Part shown: positions 55,201-64,000 of the stretch, piece by piece
How positions within the stretch are numbered: the stretch's first letter is position 1
Layout of the letters: every line of letters starts with the position of its first letter
DNA from: Bimastos eiseni
Lineage: Eukaryota > Annelida > Clitellata > Crassiclitellata > Lumbricidae
DNA: 64,000 bases
Direction: 5' to 3'
Assembly (NCBI GenBank): GCA_959347315.1
Contig: OY365809.1
Span: forward strand, 372,001-436,000
Notes under the pieces: generated by a model
Database searches by the model: none
Seen by the model: the letters and a program-made list of their open reading frames with translations, nothing else
What the model was told of the DNA's origin: nothing
Made by a program: the position numbers and the translations under genes

Positions 55201-57790
55201 CACCACCACAATCACCACCACACCACCACCAGCACAGTTATTGATCCAGTTTAAATGCACGTGCTTATAGTCTTAAAAGTTGAAGTTAACTCCATTCTGA
55301 CCGCACTACTTCCCAACCTGGGTCCTGTGAACCTATGCTAAGGCTGGATGATATTTGTGTGATAGTCTGCTGATGGTCACTTTCTGTCTTCACCTATAAG
55401 TATGTTTCTATGTGAAAGTAGTGTTGAAATAGTTTCTAGCCAGACTGTGCGGTTCAATACAAGGAACAATGTTCTTCATTAAAATTAAGAACAAACTGGA
55501 AGAAACTAACTGAAATTATGGCTGCTTCTTGCACTCTGGCAGTGCCAGTCCCAAGCCTGAATAAAGGAGGTGGGCGTTAAACTGAAACTACTATATGACT
55601 GAATGACTGTTAGTAAGGGTGCCTTGCCCTTAGAGAATTCTGACATTGAGAGTCTTTTTCAACAGAATCGAGTGAATGCATTTCCTGTAACGTTTGATCG
55701 TTTCTTTAGACTGGAGATGATTCCTCAGTCGCCACTTCATCCGTCATCTGGAGGTCATCATCGTCATCATCTCGAACAGGTTAATCATCTTTCTTCTTCT
55801 CTCTTGTTCTTGGGTTTCTCCTCAATATCGAATCTATGCATTTGTACATTTTCGTATAAATATGTAAAACTCTTCTTTCTTTTTAACAGTGTCATCGCAG
55901 CTGAGAATAAATTTTACAATTTATTAGACTTCATTGTAATGTAAAAGGAATAAAGAATTAACGTTTATGTGCATGTATGTATGTATGTATGGCCTATGAC
56001 TAGGTATATTATTCTTATGTGAAAGCTTTTTTTAGCCAAATCTAATTAGGATTTTCATTCCGGTATCTTATAAATGCGTTGTTTTCTTCATATCATGCTT
56101 CCTTATCTCAGGCCATTAAGCCAACAGTTCATTTTCATTAGATTACAGGAAAATTTTGCTTAATTGTTCAGTAAGACGAGAGAAACAACAATATGTTTAA
56201 CATGTTGTAGGCCAATCAACAAAAGAAACTTTTCCCAATTGTGACTGGAATCACGCTAATGACCATGTTGTTCTTTGAGCACTTTGTTAATCCTAACTTT
56301 ATTTAAAGAATGAATGTAAGGACAGCATTGAACAATTGATCTAAACTTTCTAAAGAGGCAGACAGACAGAGAAAGAAGGACAGACAGACAAAGAGACAGA
56401 GAGAAGAGAGAGACAGAGAGAGAAACAGCCAGACAAAGAGAGAGAGAGGACATTCAGAGATTAGAATATAGAGGCTATTTGCGATGGTTCTATGTATGGA
56501 AATCTTCCGATTGCAGAAGGTAGCAACTGTGACGTTGTCAATTCCTGGAAACATTGATCTTCATCTGCTCGATAAATTCCTGCAGGACTTGCTTTGGGAA
56601 AAGGCAATAACAGATGCAGCTGGTCACGTGATGGATGTGTACAGGGTCAAGGTCGGTCATCTGCTCACCTTTGACCTTAGAAAACACACAGCCACCTATT
56701 GGTTAAATGATGAGATATGTGTAGTCAACACTTGGTTTGAGGGAGTCTGGATTAGAACGTATAGTATCATCATCATCGTCATCATCGCTTAGCTCTCTAA
56801 TCTGGAATTGAATTCTTTGTCAGATTAATGAGTGAATAAAGATTAAGACTTAAGGTACAGAATGGAGTTAAAAGTCACAATATATTAATTAAATTAATTC
56901 TGCCTTGCGTCCTAACCCAACTTTTGATTGTTTTGTGAATATCTGAGATTGGTTCCTTCACAGAATTGTCATCATGTAGTCACTTAAAGTCATTGTCTTG
57001 TGGGAACAATGGTGGTTGGATGGATGGATGGTTGGCTGGATGGATGGATCAGTTGACCTGTTCTGCTCAGAGTGGAAAGGGTTGGAAGTGGTAACACTCA
57101 CTGTACGGTCTTTGAGCAAGCAAGTCCTTGTACGATTATTGCTCAGTTCCGTTGCAGTTATACAAGTGCCAACCTAAGAAAATGATATTGATGTTATAAT
57201 TATGTCACATATGCAAGCTATGGAAGCAAAAGAAGGAGAAAGAGGACGAGAAGGGCATTATGAAATGGATTTCTTGTGTCAGGGGGTTGTTTCGTCCGAT
57301 GGCCAGTCGGAGAGAGTTCTCGTTCAGGCAGTTCATGAACAGTTCCAGTTTCAACCAACGACAAAATGGGAAGAAACACAAGAACGCACCAACTGCCTCG
57401 TCTTCATTGGTTTGGACATTACATTCTCTGCTCAATTCAATAGTATCATCATTGTTATTATTTAAAACATCTTTCCTACAATGTTAGTGGCACTTGAAAC
57501 ACGATCTAATATTTATTATTATCTTTAACTGGCACCTTCTGCTGTAGCAGTGTCTAGTGGCATCAAGTTGTTGATAGTGCAGCACCAGTCTTCTTTTCTA
57601 ACCAGAGCAGTTATACAAGTGACCAGTGCAATCTGTCACTGCTAACCTAAGCCTAACCGATCTGTGAATTGTGTTTGCTTTCATTCTAGGCAAGTATCTC
57701 GACAGAGAGAAGCTGCTGGCTGAGGTCGTTCGCTGCTGCACTAGCCCTGCCAACGCTACTAACAATGAAACGGACATGGCGGTTCAATGA
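49242..57790 (+). CDS. ZNG1: ZNG1/CBWD-family zinc-transferring GTPase (COG0523, CobW domain), complete
   Basis: G3E P-loop GTPase that delivers zinc to methionine aminopeptidase 1 in the vertebrate and yeast systems. Exons: 49242-49332, 49637-49723, 50490-50589, 51127-51218, 52010-52069, 52754-52791, 53277-53320, 54013-54099, 54734-54778, 54989-55045, 55710-55779, 56517-56651, 57283-57409, 57690-57790 (TGA). They total 1134 nt, 377 aa, all phases consistent. Walker A is GYLGSGKTT (residues 28-36). The metal-binding CxCC is CICC (87-90) in [10 protein letters not shown]. The switch region is ETTGLADPG (116-124) and the base-specificity motif is NKLD (182-185). The C-terminal CobW domain has [25 protein letters not shown] and [10 protein letters not shown]. 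The N-terminal PPQLIPI corresponds to the METAP1-docking PxLVP-type motif but lacks the usual Cys before it. Exons are many and small (38 to 135 nt). Confidence 0.96.
50343..50589 (+). other. Duplicated 3' splice site of ZNG1 exon 3
   Basis: GTGGTCCTTGTGTCRTTTTG followed by CTTAGGAAGTGCAATGGAGA occurs at about 50355-50397 and again at about 50465-50505. The second is the real exon 3 acceptor (exon start 50490). The upstream copy gives an acceptor with exon start 50382, exactly 108 nt earlier. The intervening 108 nt, largely a CTGT/CTCT array, has no stop in the ZNG1 frame. Confidence 0.9.
50843..51026 (+). mobile_element. tRNA-derived SINE, copy with A-rich tail
   Basis: Head GGCTGATTGGTTGGAACGGT, B box GGGTTCGACCC, body CGAGGCGTGTGCAATTCTGA and end GGGCGATATAAAATTTCTGA followed by AATAAAAAAAAT. 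The same arrangement is at 23695-23920. It lies in the ZNG1 intron between exons 3 and 4, about 100 bp before exon 4. Confidence 0.8.
51360..51690 (-). mobile_element. LINE 3'-end relic
   Basis: On the - strand: [20 protein letters not shown] followed by LLTQAV, i.e. the [11 protein letters not shown] signature of non-LTR ORF2 ends. It then runs to GGTGGCGCTATAGAAGTC. It lies in the ZNG1 intron between exons 4 and 5. Confidence 0.65.
52634..52720 (-). mobile_element. LINE tail only (TGAA repeat plus 3' end)
   Basis: On the - strand: CACCTCGGAGTAGTTTCCCT, TGAAGAGGCGCCATGTAAAT and then TGAATGAATGAATGAATGAA. Only the terminal ~85 bp remain. The insertion is 33 bp from ZNG1 exon 6 (52754). Confidence 0.55.
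53347..53757 (+). repeat. CA-rich compound array (ACACAG/CACA) with a higher-order period
   Basis: ACACACACACAGAC units with three embedded ACTCACACCTACACGCA blocks (about 53456, 53572 and 53737), so the array has expanded in segments of roughly 115-165 bp. It begins 26 nt after the donor of ZNG1 exon 7. Long open frames on both strands are shadows. Confidence 0.95.
54214..54556. mobile_element. hAT-type MITE with perfect 8-bp target-site duplication
   Basis: Ends are CAGCGTTTCCCAAACTGTG (left) and the reverse complement GAGCGTTTACCAATCTTTA (right). The flanking 8 bp, GTTTAAAT, are identical on both sides (54206-54213 and 54557-54564). An 8-bp duplication and CAGxG ends are hAT hallmarks. 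An internal near-palindrome GGAACCCTAGGGTTCC sits near the left end. At 343 bp with no coding capacity it is non-autonomous. It lies in the ZNG1 intron between exons 8 and 9. Confidence 0.88.
55185..55236 (+). repeat. CAC/CCA microsatellite
   Basis: ACCACCACCACACACCACC-like run in the ZNG1 intron after exon 10. Confidence 0.85.
55531..55591 (-). repeat. Dispersed 90-bp repeat, copy 4 (internally deleted)
   Basis: GCACTCTGGCAGTGCCAG to TAAAGGAGGTGGGCG and AAACTGAAACTAC. The GATCATT segment is missing compared with copies 1 and 2. It lies in the ZNG1 intron before exon 11. Confidence 0.7.
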
Positions 57791-58284
57791 GATGCGTTGG
57801 CTCCCTGTTCACATTTCAACTGGTTCCGGTCTACTACAGAGGAAGAGGAGGCATACAGGGTGTAAGAGAGCAGAGATTGAAGTGAGGACAAGAAGAGATC
57901 GTAACTGAATGAATGGTCTGTTGTCATTGGTTCATCTGTGCAATTAGTCGCTTGAGGAGATCGAGTCATTTGCCTCCGTTTAAGATCGATCATTGATTGC
58001 TTCAGTGATCGAATGGTTCTACAATACGTTTGGCATGTTCTTCGTCTTTGTATGCAATCTGTGATGTTTTGTATCTGTCGGTTTCTCTCCCTTTAAATGC
58101 TTCGAAACTTGTGTATTTTTTTGATTTTATTGTCCAATATCTAATCGTTAATAATCTAAAAATTTACGATTGTCACCCATTTCAACTGCTGACTAAATTG
58201 CATTCTCATCTATACATATGACGTCTTGCCTCAATGAGAACTAGTCATTTTGGCTGATGAATGGACTATTGCATCTCTAGTCAC

Positions 58285-58541
58285 CAGAGGTGTAACAAGG
58301 TTTCTAAAAGTGGGGGACCTAATTTTTAAAATATTGCACGAAGCCCAAAAAAATTTGTTTCCCCCACTTTTTGAATTTTGCACCCCCAGAAATTTGAAAA
58401 ATTGGGGGCACAAATTATCTTAACAAAAGTCATCTTAAAAAGCTATTGGAGAAACATAAAAAAGAACCGATTTGGGGGCACATGTGGGCACTGAGCACTA
58501 AAACTGGGAGCCCCCTCTGTACCCCGCTTGTGACACCCCTG
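58285..58541. mobile_element. hAT-like MITE, 257 bp, decayed
   Basis: Ends are CAGAGGTGTAACAAGG and, inverted, CAGGGGTGTCACAAGC. The flanking octamers CTAGTCAC (58277-58284) and CAAGCCAC (58542-58549) match at 6 of 8 positions, consistent with an old 8-bp duplication. The interior is rich in G and C runs (GTGGGGGA, CCCCCAC) that can pair with each other. Confidence 0.7.
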
Positions 58542-60369
58542 CAAGCCACCAACCATTGAACACCAAATGCCTATTAAAATACACTGGTTAATATGTCGCT
58601 GCTTCAAGAGTATCTGGAACATAATCTATTCAGATAATAATTATAACAATGAAACATTAAATTTATTTGATTAACAGAACAGGTTTTGTATTCAAAACAA
58701 AACAACAGACTGAACAACTACTGCTTTAGTCTCAACAAACGCCGAGATGACGTCACATGATCCTCATCGTGTGACAAAGAAGCAAATAATTTACAGAGAG
58801 AATAAAACCTGTTCGTAAGTCACGTTGAAACAATACCACAACAACGATTTCACATCCGACAATTGTTGCATACACAATAAACAACGCATGCAAACCTAAC
58901 GACCGACGAACGCATTAAAACACCGTCTTATAAGACCATAGAAGCAGAAGAAGAAGAGGGTGTTTGGCTAACATACTGTCACAAGAACTCAACCAACTTG
59001 AGAATATTAATGCTTATGTAATAGCAACGACTATTATGAAGATTCAATGAAACGCCGCAAATGAGGTTTGATCGGGAGACGTCTTCTGCTGGATGTGATG
59101 AGTAGGTGTTAGGTGACAATGGACTCGATTCTTCTCTATAACCAAAACATATCATCAGCCATGACCAACATTACAAGAATCCAGAGCAGAAGAACTCCAT
59201 TGCACCTCATACATGTCACATTATCAATCGATATATAGCTTTACTTTTCTTGTTTCATACATATACGAACCTTTATAATTATAATAATGCTAAATATAAC
59301 TGCATATATATTATTTATAGAATATATTTCTATATATTGTATTAAAAATGTCATTTTGTTTAAGACCAGTGCTTATCATAATCAGAAAACAAGATCCAGA
59401 AGAAACTGAATTGTTGGACAAAAATCTAAATCTAAGATTAACAAATTAATTATCAGATGTAAAAACAAATAAACAATATTGCACATGATTTCAACATTGA
59501 CGCGCAAGGCGGGCGCAGACGATGCGCTCTGACTTGCATGGACACAATGCGAGCACTGTCATAGCAACAGCAGCAGCAGCAGCAACATCATTCCATGTCA
59601 TCATCATCACCAGACTTTGCTTCCTTGCATGAATGAAGTGTAACTGTAGATGCTTCTGAAAGGTCTATTGACACTTTCATACGAAATGACGACTTCTAAT
59701 ATTCTCAGATAAGTCAGAGTAGAACTGATTCCATGAGTGGATCTGTCAGGAAAATTCAGATGTTTACCTTAATAACGTTGGCTCAATCTGCATCCGAATG
59801 ATGACCTAAAGACGTAGGTCATCATCAAAGGAAATAGGAGAGCGAGTGTTACAAAGTGACAGATGGACATCAGATACACAATGCAAATCAGATCAGAGAG
59901 ACAGACATGAGGGACTAAGTGAGTCTAATGGTGATGACGTACAATTTGTCTACAGATGATAAACACCACAGAAAAACCCAATAAAAACAGAAACGATGAA
60001 CAGAAACAGTCTACCATTCGACAACATTTGAATGCAATTAAAAATAATTTACAATAAAAAAACGACAAAAACAGCCAAGCGTTGTAACTGGACAAACAAC
60101 AGTTTAAGACTTCTAACGCATCAACATCGATACTATCAGAAATAAAATTTCCAATAAGGACTTTGTGAAATCACGATAAATTTCAGTCAGAAAAGAACTT
60201 AACCATCATAGTCTTAATGTCAATTATAGACTGATTTCCGCCATCTATCAAGAAAGATAATTGAGAAATAACGTTTCGATGCAACTGATTATTAGTCACC
60301 CTCACGTAAGCTCCTTCTGCCCAAACAAAAGTGAGGGTTCAGGAAGTATCCCATTGCACAGAGTCTATG

Positions 60370-60660
60370 TTAAGACTCCTTCTTCACGTCGAAATGTGAG
60401 TGGCTGTTGATCAGAGGCGTACCTGAACTTGGTTGTCCCTTATATGGCTCCGACTTTAACACTGCTCTATAAAAGCTTTGCTGTGATTGGTCCATTTTTC
60501 TGGAATAGGTTAGCAACATCCGTAATGACCTTCTTCTCAGTCTTTCTTTGCCCCAATTCCCTAGGCGCTCGAAAACCATTCCTTTCGATCATGGTTTGAT
60601 GTTGTCTGGTTGGAAGATCGCCTCTGAGGAGTTTCTCTTGAAACGGTGCTATGCAAATCT
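60370..60660 (+). mobile_element. LINE 3'-end relic
   Basis: The + strand reads LLYKSFAVIGPFFWNRLATS, then decays, and ends in CGCCTCTGAGGAGTTTCTCT plus TGAAACGGTGCTATGCAAAT. Signature and end match the other LINE tails. Confidence 0.65.
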
Positions 60661-60930
60661 ATGATTACGAACATCTAAAATATACAGCAGGGAAACACCG
60701 ACATAAAACAGCTGACTCTGTCAAAGTGAAATAATTGAACCCAATTAAGACTGAGAAGAATGACAAGAGTCTGCCAGACAGACACACAGACAGACAGGCA
60801 GAGAGCAGTGAGACAGGAGATGAGGAGGGATTCAGACCAGTAGAGATTCACACAAGCTCAATACAATACAAAGTCTGTTATTTGATATTGCCCTATTTAC
60901 AAGGTTCAGAAGTGAACACAAGCCTCAACG

Positions 60931-61045
60931 GCACAATTGCAGTTACATTGCAGAGAAATTGTGCACGGTCAAGGACTTCTTGCTCAAGGTCCCTACAGTC
61001 AGTAGGGACCTTGATTGATCCTCGTCGGACGAGGATCAATCGGCC
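60931..61045 (-). mobile_element. SINE fragment with two adjacent perfect palindromes
   Basis: The body (GCCGTTGAGGC, AAATTGTGCAC, CCTTGAGCAAGAAGTCC) matches the SINE at 23695-23920. Just beyond it are two inverted repeats: CAAGGTCCCTAC with GTAGGGACCTTG (60985-60996 / 61002-61013), and GATTGATCCTCGTC with GACGAGGATCAATC (61013-61026 / 61028-61041). Confidence 0.65.
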
Positions 61046-63198
61046 ACTCAGGCAGAGGCAGAGAGAGAGAGACAGACAGACAGAGAGAGGAAAAGGAATG
61101 AAACGAGATACAAACAAATGTTACAAGAAATGATGACTGAAGAAATGTTATCCTGATCACCCCAAACACTCACAAATATATTATGTACATAAATATATAT
61201 ATTATAAAAATGCACAATTATGTACAGACATAGAAGTGCATACATAAAAAATATCTAACTGACAACTTGTAATTATTGCTAAGCTTTTGACTATTTGACC
61301 TAATAGTTGAATGCTTAGCGATAATTGTCGATATATCACTGGACATTGTGGACAACTAAGTCTAATCTCAACAATTTGATCATGATGCTTGTTAAGCAGT
61401 TGCCAACAAAGTCAGAAACAATGAAATAATATCTAAAAATATCAAATGGAAATATTATGTTTGGCCTGGAGACCATTCCACGATGCATAGTCACAATTGA
61501 CTACAATCTCCATCGAAATTGGTCAAGTTGCACACGCTGCTCTCGATAACGCAACAAAAAAGCAAGGCATAATAATCTTTTGAGATGACTAAATGTCATT
61601 TGCTACCAGACATAGAACCATTGAAGACAACAAAGAGAAACGACAAAATTACGGCAAACACCATTTGCATCAGTAGATCAGAACCAATTGAAAAGGAAAA
61701 TACAAGAAGAGTCAATGGATTGTTACGTTTTCAAAGCAGCTTCCAATTTAAAAGGTCAAAGAGTTTTTATCAGCATCAACCAATGAAAGGATTGAAACCA
61801 ATCACAAAAGAAAAATACACGCACTGCACGTTACATACCAGAACCACAGACTCTGCAGTTTAAAGGAGAGATGAGACAAAGCAAGATGTATACAAAGAAG
61901 TAGTGTAACATATATATATTATCAGACTGATAAATGTATGTATCTAGCTATTTATATAGCACCTAATAAGAACCTCTCAAAGGTAAATGTAATAGCCACT
62001 CATAGAATCAAGATGTAAATGCAAGGACTGAGCATGGTCACCCTGCATTTGTCAGGAATATCAAGCGACAATATCTCTGTGAGAGACTTGTCATAAACTG
62101 AGAACTGCAATGACTCCAATTGAACTGAATGCAAAATATGAGGAAATCCAATGTTGCTCCAAGTCTTGAAATTGATGCCAAGTGCAGAGAGCAATGAAGC
62201 AATGAATTTCAGATGCAGACAAACCAGACGATGACAAAAGATTCCTTACCGGCAGAAGTCAATACGATTGGCCTCTGCAAACACCCCACACACGACACCT
62301 ACGCTTGAATGAGGGCAAAAGGTTATGACACGACCTAGATCCTCTCAGCAGTTAATTCCAGATACAAGTTCAACCTAAACCTAAATGAAAACAAATGCTA
62401 ATGGCCGAATTAAGAAAACAACTAAATACAAAATCTTAAATTATGAAACCAACAAAATTTACGAAACAAAGAAGCGCCATTTCTCAACCATTTATAGACT
62501 AGTGACGAAGTAGAAGATACAACCAGCAACCATCAAAAGATATCACTCGTCCGTGTCATTTGGAAACAATGAGGCTGAATTTCCTCAAAGCAGACCTCTA
62601 CCATCATGGAAACAATATCAAGACATCGTCCAAGTCAAAACAACCGATCACGTGCAAAAAGAGAGACAAAACTAAAAGAAGAATTCTTACAGACTTCTCA
62701 TCTGTCTGTCTGTCTGTCTGTCTGTCGGTCATTGGTCACGCTCACAGAGAGGCAGGAGAGAAGCAACAGAGTGAACACATCAACCGACCAGAAAGTGAAA
62801 GGGGGAATCAGGTCGAGCGAGGGACGAAGGGAGGAGAGAGGGGAAGGGTATTGTTCAATACTACATTCACATGTCAAATTACAATCGAATCAATTGAATT
62901 CAGTCCAACGCGCAACTCTTCTGTCCAATTGTCATCAGTTAATTTGGACAGCGACTCATCCCTTGGTCCCAGTGTCTATTCGGTATATTCAGTCTATTCG
63001 TCTTCTCTTTGATTCTCAGTAGAGGTCGACTGAATGAGACTTCAACAACACTTCTCAACATGTGACAGCAGACAATGATGAACTGCCGACCTCTCGTCTC
63101 AGAGGTCGTTAACCTTGGTAACATGTTACAACATCGACCACAAAAGACTTTCTCATCAGTCTCAGATAAATGCGAAATCAGAGTCTCGTTCGTCGACT

Positions 63199-64000
63199 TC
63201 AGTGCAACTTTTTGCGAGTCTTTGTGGCGACTTTTCTCCGTGTTTTCCTGTTGGACTTCTTGCGCTTCAAGGATCTCTTTCCGTCGATCGTTTCGTCCGC
63301 CTCCTCTTTCATCTGAGATTCTTTTAGGTCATTCGTCGGCAGAGTGTTGTCGGTCTCGCAGCCGACCTCGTCGACTTCTGACGGATCGTCGGTCGATGTG
63401 TCGGAGGCGTCACCGTCAAATGTCAGACCGTCGGGATCTGCGACTTCGACGATGTGCAGTTCGCATCTGTCGATGTCTTTGGCGCACGGGTCCAACTCTT
63501 CTGACGTCCGAGTTGGGTCGGCAACGCTGCTCTCGAGCAAGCTGTCGTGACTCGTTCCGTTGTCCAGGTCCTGCTCATCGCTCGGCTTCTCGGAGGAGCA
63601 GACGCCTCCTCCGCATGGCTTTGGTTGTTCCGCTTTTGACTCGCTCTTCTCCAGACCCGTTTCCACTTTTAAATTTCCTTCAGACATTTTTTCGGCTGGA
63701 AAAACGCCCTTCCCAGGATCGACGAGCTTTATAGGAGTCGCTTCCTTTGGCACTGGAGGAGGAGGAGGAGGATGAAGCCTGTTGGCCTCAGCGTGCTTCC
63801 TGTCCTCTTCCGCCGTCGTCTGCTGCTTGGCCTTCTTGGCCTTCTCCGAGAGTCCGGCCGCGTCCGGAGCGAAGCTGATGAGCTCCTCTAGGAGACCGGA
63901 CGTTCCGAGGAGTTGGCTGCTCTCCAGTTTGTTGACCTTGTGGATGAGGGTCATGTGACCTTTGAGAGTGATGATGTTGAAGTATTTGCGGTCACAGAAG
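63199..64000 (-). CDS. 3' terminal exon of an unrecognised gene with a basic, NLS-like C-terminus (5' partial)
   Basis: The frame enters at the window edge (FCDRKYFNIITLKGH) and runs without a stop for about 267 residues to TGA at 63199. The first ~45 residues look folded and helical (MTLIHKVNKLESSQLLG, LLEELISFAPDAAG). Then come a Lys/Ala-rich helix (SEKAKKAKQQ), six prolines in a row, an acidic Asp/Ser/Thr-rich disordered region of about 130 residues, and a strongly basic end (KRKKSNRKTRRK). The frame has high GC and no repeats, unlike the shadow frames in the window. I could not assign a family. The basic end suggests nuclear or nucleolar location. The Met at 63954 is probably internal because the open frame and similar composition continue upstream of it. 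Confidence 0.75.
   Translation of the reverse strand, partial: FCDRKYFNIITLKGHMTLIHKVNKLESSQLLGTSGLLEELISFAPDAAGLSEKAKKAKQQTTAEEDRKHAEANRLHPPPPPPVPKEATPIKLVDPGKGVFPAEKMSEGNLKVETGLEKSESKAEQPKPCGGGVCSSEKPSDEQDLDNGTSHDSLLESSVADPTRTSEELDPCAKDIDRCELHIVEVADPDGLTFDGDASDTSTDDPSEVDEVGCETDNTLPTNDLKESQMKEEADETIDGKRSLKRKKSNRKTRRKVATKTRKKLH

Larger units (their letters stand above)
57791..63198. other. Intergenic region between ZNG1 and the right-hand gene (convergent)
   Basis: About 5.4 kb with no recognisable gene. It contains a hAT-like MITE (58285-58541), a LINE tail (60370-60660), a SINE fragment with two palindromes (60931-61045), AT-rich DNA and a GTCT microsatellite (62700-62728). The 3' UTRs of both flanking genes must start here. 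No close, convincing poly(A) signal was found for ZNG1 (AATAAA at 58801 is about 1 kb away). Confidence 0.7.

Noticed and set aside
62700..63022. 138- and 150-codon frames on the + strand
   Set aside because: They begin in a GTCT microsatellite, have no domain and lie opposite the likely 3' UTR of the right-hand gene.

Overview
The window is animal nuclear DNA, most likely from a marine bilaterian invertebrate. It has four clearly recognisable multi-exon genes with GT-AG introns, very many micro- and minisatellites, and many short decayed transposon copies (non-LTR retrotransposons, a tRNA-derived SINE family, hAT-like MITEs, a Mutator-like relic). I cannot name the species or phylum from sequence alone.

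Layout. (1) 829-9190, + strand: tropomyosin exons 2 to 9, with exon 1 outside the window. The exon lengths (126, 134, 118, 71, 76, 63, 70 and 83 nt) fit the classical tropomyosin structure, and 246 codons plus the usual 38 of exon 1 give the canonical 284 residues. (2) 9191-14621: intergenic, with LINE relics and a 1 kb array of 21-bp repeats directly downstream of the next gene's stop. (3) 21204-14622, - strand: a complete hnRNP K homologue, 12 coding exons, 516 aa, three KH domains. (4) 21205-30453: transposon-rich intergenic DNA with a broken MULE transposase. (5) 47694-30454, - strand: a complete ceramide transfer protein (CERT) gene, 13 coding exons, 613 aa, with PH, serine-rich, FFAT and START regions. 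(6) 49242-57790, + strand: a complete ZNG1/CBWD-type zinc GTPase metallochaperone, 14 coding exons, 377 aa, head to head with CERT across 1.5 kb. (7) 57791-63198: intergenic. (8) 64000-63199, - strand: the 3' exon of an unrecognised gene with a very basic C-terminus.

My exon joins were made by hand. In every one of the three complete genes the reading phase is kept at every junction and the total is a multiple of three, which is a strong internal check. The genes are ordinary housekeeping or cytoskeletal genes and do not form a shared pathway.

The most unusual features concern repeats at splice junctions. A 24-bp minisatellite in the hnRNP K gene contains the end of a KH2 exon plus its 5' splice site in about 19 copies, all in the same reading frame. 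In ZNG1 the 3' splice site and first bases of exon 3 are duplicated exactly 108 nt upstream, again in frame with no stop. The hnRNP K gene is also followed 30-40 nt after its stop by a pyrimidine-rich CCC-bearing array on the sense strand, which is the kind of RNA that hnRNP K binds.
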